Positions 1 to 8,993 of a stretch of DNA of 53,473 nt are shown here, piece by piece. Position 1 is the stretch's first letter. Each line of letters begins with the position of its first letter. The stretch is from Microthrixaceae bacterium (GTDB taxonomy: Bacteria > Actinomycetota > Acidimicrobiia > Acidimicrobiales > Iamiaceae): contig JADJDU010000016.1 of NCBI GenBank assembly GCA_016702505.1, positions 1-53,473 of the forward strand, in the 5' to 3' direction. The notes under the pieces were generated by a model, which was not told where the DNA came from, did no database searches, and was given only the letters and a program-made list of their open reading frames with translations. A program made the position numbers and the translations under genes.

Positions 1-1
1 G

Positions 2-2804
2 AGGTTGCGGACCGTCACCCTGGGGCCCGGAGCCGACGGGCTGGTGGAAGCGAACCGAACGTTCGCTGCGTGGCTGCGGGGCTTCGTTGACCACGAGTAC
101 ATCGGCACGAACGGTTCGGTGCCGGTGCGGCTCATTGACTTCGACGATCTGGCGAACAACCGGTTCGTCGTGTCGGATGAGGTGACGTTCGGGGTCGCCG
201 GCGATCAGGTGCGTTTCGATCTGGTGCTGTGGGTGAACGGGATCCCGTTGGCGGTTGGTGAACTGAAGACTCCGACGTCGGTAAAGAAGTCATGGCTGGG
301 CGGTGCCAACGACATCGTCGAGAGCTACCAGCCCGAACACCCCGAGTTCTTCGTGCCGAACGTGGCGTGCTTCGCCTCTGAGGGCAAGGAGTTCATGTAC
401 GCCGCTGTCGGTGCTCCGGTCGAACGGTGGAGTCCGTGGGGGGAATCGAGCGATACCCCGAAGCTGGCTGATGTGCTGGCGGCTGCGGTCGACATGTTGA
501 AGCCAGCGACCCTGCTCGATCTGCTCGCAGATTTCACCCTCTTCGAGGCAGCTAAGTCGAACGACACCGGCAGCCGCCTCACCAAGATCATCGCCCGCTA
601 CACCCAGTACGAGGCGGTGAACCTGATCGTGGAGCGGGCTTTGGACCCCGAGCGGAAGCGGGGGCTGATCTACCACACGCAGGGCTCGGGCAAAACGCTG
701 GCCATGGTGTTCGCTGCGGGCAAGATGCTGCGTGACCCGGGGTTGTCGAACCCGACGATCGTGCTTGTCGCTGACCGGGTGCAGCTCGTCCGCCAGACCT
801 GGGAGCAGTTCCGCACCACCTCCATGCCCCGCCTGGACATCCCCGGAACAGCGAAGGCACTCCACAAGCTCTTGTCGACAGACCGCCGGGGACTGATCTT
901 TGCCACGGTGCACAAGTTCGCCGGTGCAGGTTTGCTGACTCAGCGGGACAACGTGATCGTGCTCGTCGACGAAGCACACCGGACCCAAGAAGGCGACTTG
1001 GGGATGACCATGCGATCAGCGTTGCCGAACGCCACCCTGATCGGCTTCACCGGCACCCCGATCGCCAAACTGGACCGCAACACGTTCGAGACCTTCGGCG
1101 ACGAAACCGACGAGAAGCGGACGCTGCACACCTACGACTCAGACCAGTCGATCGCCGACGGTATGACGGTCCCAATCCACGTCGCCCCCAGGCTGGTGTC
1201 GTTCCACCTCGACTCCGACGGACTCGACGCTGCGGTCGAGGAACTCATCGCCGAGGAAAACCTCACCGACGACGAAGCCGAGATCCTCGCCAAGAAGGTC
1301 TCCAAGACCGCCACCTTCTTCTCGAACCCCGAACGGGTGGCAGCTAGCCGCCGACCTGATCGAGCACTTCTACACAACCGTCGACCCTCTCGGCATGAAG
1401 GCACAGATCGTTGTCTATGACCGCTACGCCTGCTCGGACTACTACAACGCACTGACCGCACAACTCGCCGCCCGTGGATCGAGCGACGAGGCGGCTGTCG
1501 TGATCTCCTCGGCCGGGTCCAAAGACGACGACGAATCGCTCACGAGGTTCAAACGCACAGAGGCCGACGATGAGAAGCTGCTCAAGCGATTTCGGACCTT
1601 TGGTGACCCGCTCAAGTTCCTGATCGTCACGGCCAAGCTCGGTACCGGGTTCGACGCCCCGATCGAAGGCGTCATGTACCTCGACAAGCCGCTGAAGGAA
1701 CACACGCTGTTCCAGACGATCACCCGCACCAACCGAACGTGGCGCAACCCGGTCACCGGACAAGACAAGCGCTACGGGATCGTCGTCGACTACGTCGGTC
1801 TAGGAGCCGGGTTCGCTCGGGCGATGTCGCCCGCCAACCCCGATCAGAAGAAGAGCCAGATCGACCTCGACGGTCTCATCGACCAGTTCGAAGGCGAACT
1901 GGACGTAGCGATGCTGCGCTTTGCCGGCATCGACCACGCCAACGTCACCACCCAGACGCTGCTTGATGCTCAGAACCGGTTCAACGACGACAAGGACCAA
2001 GAGAAGTTCGCTACTCAGTTCCAGCTTCTCGAAGGCGTCTGGGAGGTCGCCTGGCCCCACGAACGGCTTCGTCCGCTACGCCCGCAGTACCGGTTCATCT
2101 CCCAGGTGTACGCCTCGATCACCCCCGTCGACACCCAGGCAAGCCTCCTGTGGCACCGCCTCGGAGCCAAGACCCTCGCTCTGGTTCACTCCCACATGAG
2201 CGACATCAACGTCACGCCCGCCCAGTCAGTGATCGTCGCCGACGCATCCACGATCCAACGTCTCATCGACGAAGGCTTGGAGATCGACATCACCGAGGTC
2301 GAAGACAAGACCGCCGACGAGATCATCGACTCGATCGCAGAACGGCTGGAGAAGCGACTCGAAGGTGACAACGGAGACCACCAGGTGTGGAAGTCCCTCG
2401 GCGAACGACTGGACAAGCTCAGGGAAGCCACGATCGCCTCGGCCGAAGAGTCGATCGACGTCATGCGAAGCCTCTTCGAACTCGCCCATGACGTCACCGT
2501 CGCCGAGAACGCCGAAGACACCGACGGTGCCGAAGGGCTCAACCTGCTCCCCGACCCCAACGTCGGAGCACTCACCCAGATCTTCCGGGAGTACGTACCC
2601 GACGACGCCCCCGCCATGATCGGCCAAGTCGTCAACGACGTCGACACCATCGTCAAACAAGTCGCCTACGACGGCTGGGCCCAAACCCACAAGGGCGACA
2701 TGGCCGTTCGCCGAGAGCTGCGAAACGCCCTCCGCAAGTACCAGATGCACAACACCCCCGGCCTCTTCGACCGGGCCTACGAATACGTCAAAGCCAACTA
2801 CTGA
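2..2804 (+). CDS. hsdR: Type I restriction enzyme R subunit HsdR, 5'-partial, frameshifted
   Basis: Motor and nuclease subunit of a type I restriction-modification system, which translocates DNA and cuts unmodified DNA. Counting from the first available start (TTG at 5), the PD-(D/E)xK nuclease domain is visible as D72 and E86-L-K88. It is followed by an SF2 helicase with Walker A QGSGKT (226-231), DEAH (322-325) and GFTGTPI (347-353). The reading frame is open to the left edge and the usual first 80 or so residues of HsdR are absent, so the gene starts upstream of the window. Around 1337-1341 the frame moves by one base: NPERV ends in one frame and QLAADLIEHFYTTVDP continues in the next, running to the stop at 2804. 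Removing one G restores a continuous protein. No hsdM or hsdS is in the window; they may lie to the left. The family assignment is firm; whether the frameshift is real is uncertain. Confidence 0.9.
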
Positions 2805-2820
2805 GCCACGGAGGCACACG

Positions 2821-3348
2821 ATGAGCTCGAACGTCAACGATGATCGTCCTCGTCATCCGTGTCCGATGTGCGCCGAACTGATACTCGTCGAGGCGAAGAA
2901 ATGTCGATTCTGCGGCGAGCTGTTGGTTCCTGATGGGGAGAAGCTGGTTCCTGACGGGAAGTCGACGCTGAGCCCGGACGGGCGTCCAAAACCTCGGGGA
3001 TGGGACGGATGTATCTGGAGAACCTGCCTCACCTGTTCTGAGACCACCCCAACGTGGGAGCGCCACAAGACCTTCCGCTGTTGGCAGTGCCAGCAGGTGA
3101 ACGAAGCTGGTGGCGGCCAGGTCCAGAAGGGAACCCCGCCCGGCCCGGCCCGGTCCGTTTCACCCCCAGCTCAACCCAGTGCCGCCATGCCGACCGCAGG
3201 CATTCCACGCTGTCCGGTTTGCTCCAGCTCGGACCTCCGCCGCATCTCAACCTCTGAGCGAGTCGTGAGCGGAGTTGCTGGCGGCCTGCTCTTCAGCAAG
3301 AAGGCTCGCTCGCAGTTCCAGTGCCTGACTTGTCAACACACCTTCTAA
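2821..3348 (+). CDS. Zinc-ribbon protein with three CxxC pairs
   Basis: A 175-residue protein beginning 16 bp after hsdR and probably cotranscribed with it. It shows three paired CxxC knuckles: CPMC with CRFC near the N-terminus, CLTC with CWQC in the middle, and CPVC with CLTC at the C-terminus. Between the second and third pair lies a Pro/Ala-rich linker. A short repeated motif VPDGEKLVPDGK follows the first zinc ribbon. No enzymatic domain is visible. Zinc ribbons of this kind bind nucleic acid or protein partners; that is family knowledge, not something the sequence proves here. Its position directly behind hsdR suggests an accessory gene of the restriction locus, but it could be an unrelated cargo gene of the island. 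Confidence 0.7.
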   Translation: MSSNVNDDRPRHPCPMCAELILVEAKKCRFCGELLVPDGEKLVPDGKSTLSPDGRPKPRGWDGCIWRTCLTCSETTPTWERHKTFRCWQCQQVNEAGGGQVQKGTPPGPARSVSPPAQPSAAMPTAGIPRCPVCSSSDLRRISTSERVVSGVAGGLLFSKKARSQFQCLTCQHTF

Positions 3349-3536
3349 GGCTTCTCGGGCACCGTCCTACCTCTGTCAGCTCCTCCGGACACTCGCCCGC
3401 ATCAAGAAACCGACAAGGAGGCCCGCCGGCCACCTGGTACATCACCTTGGGCATCCCTTGTCGTTCTCCCACTCGGCTGGTAGAGAGGGGGAACAGTTGG
3501 GTGAGATCCAACTCTGGCTGGAGAAATCCAGCGAAC

Positions 3537-3561
3537 AGCCCGGCAGCCCGCCGGGCTTCTT
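3537..3561 (+). terminator. Hairpin terminator after the hsdR / zinc-ribbon pair
   Basis: AGCCCGGC (3537-3544) pairs perfectly with GCCGGGCT (3550-3557) across a 5-nt loop and is followed by TCTT. It lies about 190 bp after the zinc-ribbon stop codon with no gene between, which fits transcription ending here. Confidence 0.55.
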
Positions 3562-3874
3562 GACGTGCTCAAGGGTCCTTGCGCTACCTCGGTAGTATCG
3601 CTATGGTTCGCACACACACGTAAGGCGTGTGGACAAGTAAGAGGGCCGGTCCCTTTCGGAACCGACCCTCTGTGGTACCAGATGACCGAGACGCCTGAGG
3701 GAACGAGCCTCAGCAACTCCTCACAGAGGCCGCTGCCAAATAGGCATCACTCCTTTCGACGGACGCACGGTCTCGCAACACCTGATCTGACCGCAACTTT
3801 ACCACCAGACGGTGACACACCGAGGATGGCCCTCTAGCTCCCATCCGAGCCCGCCGGTTTTGACTAGGGCAGTC
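3562..3874. other. Gene-free stretch with three further hairpins
   Basis: No credible gene lies between 3349 and 3875. Besides the terminator at 3537 it holds CACACG/CGTGTG (3615-3620 with 3626-3631), a 14-bp stem with two mismatches and a 4-nt loop (3640-3653 with 3658-3671), and CTGAGG/CCTCAG (about 3695-3712). The long stem at 3640-3671 could terminate transcription or form a structured RNA. It sits at the 3' end of the minus-strand integrase gene. Confidence 0.4.
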
Positions 3875-5040
3875 TCACTCTTGACCGCCGAAGAAATAGT
3901 CTTCGAGCAGGTTGGTGGCTTCGACGTGGAGGCGGTCGACCCGACGCTCGTAGATCCGCCTGGTCGTCTCGTCGCCGTCATGGCCGACGATCTCGGCGGT
4001 GGTCCGGGAGTCGATACCCGCATCTCTGGCGGCCGTGATGAAGCTGTGCCGGAGGTTGTGGAGCTTGATCCGGGGGAGACCGAGTTCGTCGTTGAGCCTC
4101 CGGAACTCTGAGGTGATCCTGTCGGGGCGGATCGGTCCGCCCTTCACGCCCGTAAAGACGTGGTCTCCGGCGTGCCACCGTGCGCCCAACGCAAGTCGTT
4201 CTTCTTCCCGCCGTTCGAGTTGAAGCCGGAGCGCTTCGGTTGTTTGCTCACCCAGCCGGAGGGTCCGCCTCGATGCCTGGTTCTTGACGGTGTCCTTGGT
4301 CTTCGGTCCGGATCGCAGGTGCACACGGCTGTGGAACAGGTTGGCGGTCCTGTTCTCCAGGTCGAGTTCCTGCATCAAGAGACCGGCACCTTCTCCTCGC
4401 CGGATGCCTTGCGTGGTGTAGAGCATCCACAAGGCGTAGAGGCGGTCCTCCCGGATTCCCTCCAGCCATGTGAGGAGGTCAGAACGGGGCCACCAGTCGT
4501 CCTCCCGATCCTCCTGCTCCTGCCGTGGCAGATCCTTCTTCGCACCGTCGGCGACGTTGGTTGCCATCAGTTGCCAGCGAACGGCATCGTTCAGGGCGAC
4601 GCTGAGGATGCGGTGGGTCTTCTCGACGCTCACGGGGCTGCGAGGCTTGCCTCGGTTGGTGATCTCCTGCGAGTAGCGAGCGAGGTAGTCGGTGACGTGT
4701 GCTGTTCGCAGCTCGGAGAGCTGGTGATGCCCGATGTAGGGGATGATCCGCTTGCGGCACTCGTACTCGTAGTCGTCGACGGTCGTGTCCTCCAGCCGTC
4801 GACTGCGCTTCGTCGGGAGCCACCGGTCCAGGAGGTATTCCTCGACGGTGTGCCTGGGCCAGCCTGTGGCGGTGCCGGCCGCTCGGTCAGCGAGCACCTT
4901 GGCGGCAGCTCGCTCCGCCTCACGTTTTGATGCGAACGGCCCGAGGCGACGTTGCCGTCGCTTGCCGCTGATGGATCGGGGCCGATGTCGACCTCAACTC
5001 CCCACTGGTCGTTCTTCCGACGGTATGGCTTGGGTGCCAT
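3875..5040 (-). CDS. int: Tyrosine recombinase / integrase of island A, frameshifted
   Basis: Site-specific recombinase that would insert and excise the element at the tRNA-Arg site. The catalytic domain is complete: Arg in TTQGIRRGEGAG, HNLRHSF (HxLR), GHDGDETTRRIY with the conserved His and the nucleophilic Tyr. The N-terminal part begins MAPKPYRRKNDQWGVEVD at ATG 5040, a typical arm-DNA-binding beta-sheet start, but in another frame. The two frames join near 4965-4975, where ISGKRRQRRLGPFASKREAE continues into VLADRAAGTATGW. The second frame alone would start at 4897 and lose the arm-binding domain. A one-base indel in sequencing or a genuine inactivating mutation are both possible. Two small helix-turn-helix genes lie directly upstream in the same orientation, as expected of an int/xis module facing its att site. 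Confidence 0.85.
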
Positions 5041-5111
5041 GTGGCTCTCAGGAGGCGGACCGAACGAGGCGGTCGATTCGGTCGATGGCTGGTACGTGCC
5101 CGCCTGCTTGT

Positions 5112-5399
5112 TCACCCAGGCCGAGGAGCTCGACGAGCAACTCCGTGGTCATGGTGATCCCCGACTGCTTCCAGCAACGGGATGGTCGGGATCAGGATTC
5201 GCCTCTTCCCGATGCGGAGAACCTCTGTAGGCCATGCGTCGATGTCGCCATCCCGCCTGGCCTGCGTGGCCCGGTAGACAGCGGTCTCATCCATGCCCAC
5301 AACGTCTGCCGCCTGCTTGACGGTGAGGGTCGCCGGGAGCTCAGCGATCAAGCGCAGCAGGGGATGGGCGGGTTCGGTGCCGCTCGAAGAGAGGATCAT
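5112..5399 (-). CDS. Helix-turn-helix (excisionase-like) protein, copy A
   Basis: A 95-residue protein with a MerR/excisionase-type HTH: TVKQAADVVGMDETAVYRAT followed by a basic wing LRIGKRRILIPTIPLLEAVG. Such proteins act as recombination directionality factors or small regulators for the neighbouring integrase. The frame is open further upstream (to 5519), but the start at 5399 is preferred because its leader is shared, base for base, with the start of the next gene upstream. It lies about 70 bp upstream of the integrase start and is probably cotranscribed with it. Confidence 0.65.
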   Translation of the reverse strand: MILSSSGTEPAHPLLRLIAELPATLTVKQAADVVGMDETAVYRATQARRDGDIDAWPTEVLRIGKRRILIPTIPLLEAVGDHHDHGVARRAPRPG

Positions 5400-5420
5400 G
5401 CCCTCTCTATGCGCCGTGAC
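5397..5420 (-). promoter_or_regulatory. Leader repeat before HTH gene A (copy also at 5717-5740)
   Basis: The plus-strand sequence catgccctctctatgcg occurs at 5397-5413 and again at 5717-5733. Each is followed three bases later by tgac. Read on the minus strand this is GAGAGGG, two bases, then the ATG of each HTH gene. The duplication covers start codon and leader only, so it is either a shared control site or the trace of a gene duplication. Confidence 0.5.
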
Positions 5421-5497
5421 TTCTGACAGTGGCAGGTCCCACGGCCCGGTGGGCTCGTCGACGGCCCACCTCTGGTCCAGTGCGGCCACAGCGCCGG

Positions 5498-5719
5498 TCA
5501 GTCCGAGCCTGTCGAGCAACGCCGGAGCGGCACTGCGTAGTCGCCGTCGACGAAGGTGATGTCTGTCGGCCAGGTGGAGTAGGTGCCGGCGAGCGTCGGC
5601 TCGATAGCCCGGTAGGCCGTCGACCGGCCAACCCCGAGCAGAACTGCGGCTTCGGCAATCGTGACCGAGTCGGGTAGCAAGCCCGATGGGACGGAGCTAC
5701 AGGTTCGTGAGGGTGCCAT
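5498..5719 (-). CDS. Helix-turn-helix (excisionase-like) protein, copy B
   Basis: A 73-residue protein with the HTH core SVTIAEAAVLLGVGRSTAYR and a C-terminal segment WPTDITFVDGDYAVPLRR, which would form the wing. It is a diverged paralog of the gene at 5112-5399: same domain order, similar size, and the same leader directly before the ATG at 5719. The open frame extends to 5950, but the shared leader marks 5719 as the start. Paired small HTH genes next to an integrase suggest that one is the excisionase and the other a repressor; which is which cannot be told. Confidence 0.6.
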   Translation of the reverse strand: MAPSRTCSSVPSGLLPDSVTIAEAAVLLGVGRSTAYRAIEPTLAGTYSTWPTDITFVDGDYAVPLRRCSTGSD

Positions 5720-5835
5720 GCCCTCTCTATGCGGGCTGACCTGTCGCTGTGGGTGATGGCGGAAGCCGGAGCCTCTCGACGGCGGCAGTTGGGGTGCGGT
5801 GCGGAACGAGACGAGCCGTCCTGGGCGGCTCAGAA

Positions 5836-5925
5836 CTGCCACGTTTCTGCCACACAGGTCGCAACAACAGGGTGCAAGCAGCGGGACCCGGATGAGGCGC
5901 GGATCGCACAGATCGGTGCCACACA
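5836..5925. repeat. Direct repeats TGCCAC, candidate integrase arm sites of island A
   Basis: CTGCCAC occurs at 5836-5842 and 5847-5853, 11 bp apart. TGCCACACA at 5848-5856 recurs at 5917-5925. They lie 50-140 bp before the tRNA remnant at 5974. Pairs of short direct repeats one helical turn apart beside an att core are the usual form of arm-type sites of tyrosine integrases. The assignment is inference from form and position. Confidence 0.4.
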
Positions 5926-5973
5926 AGGCTTTGACTGTCACCAGTCGCAACCCTTGGGACCGAGAATTGTTTT

Positions 5974-6018
5974 CTACGGATCAGAAGGTTGGGGGTTCGA
6001 GTCCCTCCAAGCGCGCCA
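5974..6018 (+). other. att site 1: 3' end of tRNA-Arg(ACG)
   Basis: The segment reads as the 3' half of a tRNA: anticodon loop CTACGGA, variable loop, T arm GGGGGTTCGAGTCCCTC, acceptor strand, then GCCA. The sequence 5' of 5974 does not pair as an anticodon stem, so this is a remnant, not a gene. Bases 5974-6013 are identical to 10103-10142 (40 bp). Integrase genes flank it on both sides. This is what a tyrosine-integrase element leaves when it recombines into the 3' end of tRNA-Arg. Confidence 0.8.
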
Positions 6019-6075
6019 AGCTTCCCAGGTCATCGGGTTCGTGACCTGAACGGCGGCAAAACGCGAACCCCTCTT

Positions 6076-6094
6076 GGCAATCCGTCGGCAATCC
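6076..6094. repeat. Paired GGCAATCC repeats, left end of island B
   Basis: GGCAATCC at 6076-6083 and 6087-6094, 11 bp apart, 63 bp inside att site 1. The same pair recurs at the other end of the island (9978-9997). Probably arm-type binding sites of the island B integrase. Confidence 0.5.
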
Positions 6095-6125
6095 CGACGG
6101 GTCCCTGCACCGAGAGGGGATCCTC

Positions 6126-7266
6126 ATGCGAGGCCACCTGCAACACCGAAGCGGCGATTCCTGGCGGATCAAGGTCTACCTGGGCCGTTCCACCGACGGC
6201 CGCAGGCGCTACCTGGAGCGGACGGTGCGGCACCCGCCGAGACGCCGAGCGGGCGATGTCCCGTCTGGTCGTCGAGGTCGACGAGGGCCGCCACGCAGCA
6301 GCAGCGCCGATGCTGTTCGACGAGCTGCTCGACCGCTGGCTGGAGGTGAAGCGGGCCAGCGTCGCTCCCCGCACGATAGAGAGCTACGAGTGGGTTGCCC
6401 GCAAGTACCTGCGGCCCCGGCTCGGCTCTCGCAAGCTTGCATCGTTGCGGACGATGGACATCGACGCGGTGTACGCAGAGCTGGGTGCGTCGGGCCTGTC
6501 AGCTCGCACGGTGCGGATCTGCCACACCGTGGTGCACCAGGCGCTCGACCAGGCTCGGCGTTGGGGGCTGGTCGCGCACAACGCGGCGGTCGAGGCGACG
6601 CCGCCCCGTCATGTCCGTCGGGAGGTGATCCCTCCGACGCTCGAGCAGGTGCTCTTGCTGCTCGACGCCGCGTACGACGAGGACCCGGACTTCGGGGCGT
6701 ACCTGTGGGTGAAGTCGGCCACGGGTTGCCGGCGGGGCGAGGTGTGCGCCCTTCGATGGTCCGACGTCGATCTCGACCGACCCGAGCTGTTCGTTCGACG
6801 GGCGATCACCCAGGTGGGCCGGGTGCTGCACGAGGGTGATACCAAGACCCACCAGAGCCGCCGTGTGGCCCTCGACGAGGTGACCGTGTCGCTGCTGCGC
6901 CAACACCGGCTGCACCAGCGAGAGCGGGCCCTGGCGCTCGGTACGCCGCTGGCTGACGACGCCCTGCTGTTCGCCACACCCGAGGGCCGACCGTGGCGGC
7001 CGGACGTGTGCACCAACCGGTTCGGTCGGCTGCGAGCCACGCTCGGGCTCGACAGTGTGCAGCTGCATGATCTTCGCCACTTCGTGGCGTCGGTGCTCAT
7101 CGACGGCGGCATCCCGATCTCGACGGTGAGCACCCGGATCGGCCACGGCCAGATGTCCACGACGCTGAACCTGTACACGCACGCGATCCCCGCCACCGAC
7201 CAGGAGGCTGCGGCGTACATGGGGACCCTCCTCGCCGGGTCAGGCGTCGCCCGGAAGCTCGGCTGA
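6126..7266 (+). CDS. int: Tyrosine recombinase / integrase of island B, frameshifted
   Basis: Phage-type tyrosine integrase. An arm-binding start MRGHLQHRSGDSWRIKVYLG (ATG 6126) changes frame at about 6228-6234 into GTRRDAERAMSRLVVEVDEG. Then come the SAM-like core-binding domain (FDELLDRWLEVKRASVAPRT) and the catalytic domain with ATGCRRGEVCALRWSDVDL, HDLRHFVASVLIDGG and GHGQMSTTLNLYTHA, carrying the R, HxxR, H and Tyr residues. The gene sits 110 bp from att site 1 and points away from it, the usual layout. The frame containing the catalytic domain is also open upstream to 5989, but that would run through the tRNA remnant. The indel may be a sequencing error in a C/G-rich stretch. Confidence 0.85.
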
Positions 7267-7294
7267 CCCCGCTACGCCCAGTCGTCGCCGAACC

Positions 7295-7347
7295 AGCAGG
7301 TCTGGCGCGCACACTCTTGCAGGTTCCCCTACGGGGAACCTGCTGGC
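7295..7347. repeat. Left arm of an inverted repeat pair, with internal hairpin
   Basis: A 53-bp segment whose reverse complement recurs, at roughly 80 percent identity by eye, at 7795-7847. It contains a perfect 11-bp stem, GCAGGTTCCCC (7319-7329) with GGGGAACCTGC (7333-7343), around a 3-nt loop. The hairpin could terminate the integrase transcript. The pair of arms encloses exactly one gene. Confidence 0.65.
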
Positions 7348-7458
7348 TATCCCGCTGGCCGTTGCCGCTCACCCACCGTGGTGGTCTCCACGGACTGGCG
7401 ATCCCGGACGGCACCGATTTCTGCGCGGGATCAGGGGCGCTTCGCGGCCTACTCAGGC

Positions 7459-7761
7459 ATGAGCAACGACCATCCCCTCACCCTCACCGTCGAGCAAGCC
7501 GGCCAGGTCCTCGGCGTCGGCCGCTCCACCGCCTACGAGCTCGTGCGGTCGGGCGACCTCAAGTGCATCCGCCTCCGCCGGCGCATCGTGGTCCCCGTCG
7601 CCCACCTCGCCGAGTCCCTCGGCGTCGACCGCGACTCCGTCTGGGCGACGCTCACCGATGCCGCTGTCGAACCGGCCGGTCCGCCTGCTGTTGAGCAGTC
7701 CGGCAACAGAAGGTCCCGACGAGGCTCGGCGACGATGACCGAGACACCGACCCTGTTCTGA
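7459..7761 (+). CDS. Excisionase-like helix-turn-helix protein of island B
   Basis: A 100-residue protein starting at ATG 7459 (MSNDHPLTLTVEQAG). It has a typical excisionase HTH, TVEQAGQVLGVGRSTAYELV, followed by the wing GDLKCIRLRRRIVVPVAHL. The C-terminal third is low in structure, rich in Ser, Arg and Thr. It is the third protein of this type in the window and is closest in form to copy B of island A (GVGRSTAY is common to both). It lies between the two arms of an inverted repeat and 190 bp after the integrase, so it is probably the directionality factor or regulator of island B. Confidence 0.7.
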   Translation: MSNDHPLTLTVEQAGQVLGVGRSTAYELVRSGDLKCIRLRRRIVVPVAHLAESLGVDRDSVWATLTDAAVEPAGPPAVEQSGNRRSRRGSATMTETPTLF

Positions 7762-7794
7762 TCGTCGGTACCCAGCAGGTGGTCCAACCGGACA

Positions 7795-7847
7795 CCCAGC
7801 AGGTTGCCCGAAGGGAAACCTGTCAATGTGTGCGCGCCAGATCTGCC
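7795..7847. repeat. Right arm of the inverted repeat pair
   Basis: Inverted copy of 7295-7347. It has its own stem, CAGGTT-g-CCC with GGG-a-AACCTG around GAA, carrying one mismatch. The outer part (plus-strand GTGTGCGCGCCAGA) matches the outer part of the left arm in reverse complement. A second short repeat, ACCCAGCAGGT, occurs just outside (about 7770) and at the arm edge (about 7794). Confidence 0.65.
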
Positions 7848-7961
7848 CGGTGCGCCGTGGCGAGCGACCGGGTGGACAGGCCGGTTCCGGCAGGGCCCAG
7901 CGGCCCGAGCGAGCCCTCGTCGCGGCGGGATGGGGTCACCCGAGCTGGACGGCGATGTCAT

Positions 7962-8404
7962 TCACTCCAGCTGCTCGGCGCTCGCGATGAAGGCGTCGTG
8001 CAGGAATCCGCGAGCGTCGAGGACCTCGAGACCCACGATCCGCCCGTCCTTCCAGTCCATGACCAGAAACGCCTTGATGCCTGTCGGCGGGTCGAGCGGG
8101 ATGCTCTTCCGGCCGGGATCGAGTGCCCGTCCTGTGAAGTAGACGTAGACCGCGTCGGCCGTGCTGTCGTAGGTGGCTCGTAGAGGTGCTCCGTTGGATC
8201 GCTCGCTGTCGAGAACGGCACGTACCGCCCCGACCCAGTCGTGCAATTGCGCTGGATCCGAGGTATCCCCGTCTGCCTCGACTTCGGTCCATCGAAGGAG
8301 CTGTTCGATGGTTTCCGTATGGGGTGCGGCTCTCGCTCGTTGAACTGCTCAAGGAAGCGACGCATCGCTTCGAACGCCTGCCGAGAGCTGAGCACGGGTT
8401 CCAT
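7962..8404 (-). CDS. DUF2283 protein, frameshifted
   Basis: The C-terminal part carries a DUF2283 domain: ATYDSTADAVYVYFTGRAL, then IKAFLVMDWKDGRIVGLEVL. The N-terminal part (MEPVLSSRQAFEAMRRFLEQ, ATG at 8404) is in another frame. The join lies in a C run near 8323-8327, after which HTETIEQLLRWTEVEADGD leads into the domain. Adding one C gives a continuous protein of about 147 residues. The function of DUF2283 is unknown; small members are often found near toxin-antitoxin genes. Here the gene is divergent from the XRE/AbiEii pair and shares a 73-bp promoter region with it. Confidence 0.65.
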
Positions 8405-8452
8405 CAGGTGAGTCTCTCAGAGGAACCTGAGCCGAATGCCTCGGCGAAACAC

Positions 8453-8468
8453 GTATCGGATCTGATAC
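8453..8468. promoter_or_regulatory. Palindromic operator before the XRE antitoxin gene
   Basis: GTATC-GGATCT-GATAC is an inverted repeat ending 9 bp before the GTG start of the XRE gene. The right half overlaps GATACT, a plausible -10 box. No Shine-Dalgarno is visible, so the transcript may be leaderless. Autorepression by the antitoxin is the usual arrangement in such modules. Confidence 0.5.
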
Positions 8469-8477
8469 TCTCCATGC

Positions 8478-8993
8478 GTGGCATCCACCCTCCTGTCAGC
8501 AGCCCGGGAATCGGCTGGCCTGTCGAAGACCGACCTGGCCGAGCGTGCGCGAACGTCGCGGCCCACCCTGTCGGCCTACGAGCACGGCCGGGTGTCGCCG
8601 ACGCTTGACACTGCGGAGCGGATCCTCGCTGCTGCCGGTCACCGTCTGACGGCAATGCCGGTGCTCGATTGGCAGGAGGTCGAGATCGGCGGCGGACGCA
8701 CGGCGGCTGTGCCCGACCAGCTTCCGGACCTTCCCGTCCGCGAGGCGCTCCGGAGACTCGAGATGCCGCTCCACCTCGACTGGTCGAGGCCCGGCCGGGT
8801 CGCCGACCTCGCCGATCGCCGCCAGCGTGCCCGCGCCTACGAGGCGGTGCTCCGGGAGGGCCGCCCGGTCGACATCGAGTCGATCGTCGACGGGGCCCTG
8901 CTCGTCGACCTCTGGACCGATCTGGTCCTACCGCGGCGAATTCGAACGGCGTGGCAGCCCGTCATCGATGGGGCGGTTGGCCGAGATGACTGA
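8478..8993 (+). CDS. XRE-family antitoxin / transcriptional regulator
   Basis: A 171-residue protein with an N-terminal Cro/CI-type HTH (LLSAARESAGLSKTDLAERA, then TSRPTLSAYEHGRVSPT) and a C-terminal alpha-helical domain ending LPRRIRTAWQPVIDGAV. HTH proteins of this build are the antitoxins of type IV modules paired with AbiEii-type nucleotidyltransferases. The stop codon overlaps the start of the next gene by 8 bases (ATGACTGA), which implies translational coupling. A palindrome in the promoter supports autoregulation. The start is GTG at 8478. Confidence 0.75.
   Translation: MASTLLSAARESAGLSKTDLAERARTSRPTLSAYEHGRVSPTLDTAERILAAAGHRLTAMPVLDWQEVEIGGGRTAAVPDQLPDLPVREALRRLEMPLHLDWSRPGRVADLADRRQRARAYEAVLREGRPVDIESIVDGALLVDLWTDLVLPRRIRTAWQPVIDGAVGRDD

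Noticed and set aside
5974..6018. Intact tRNA-Arg gene
   Set aside because: Only the 3' half is present; the preceding bases do not form the anticodon, D or acceptor stems. Same for 10103-10142 and 11761-11790.
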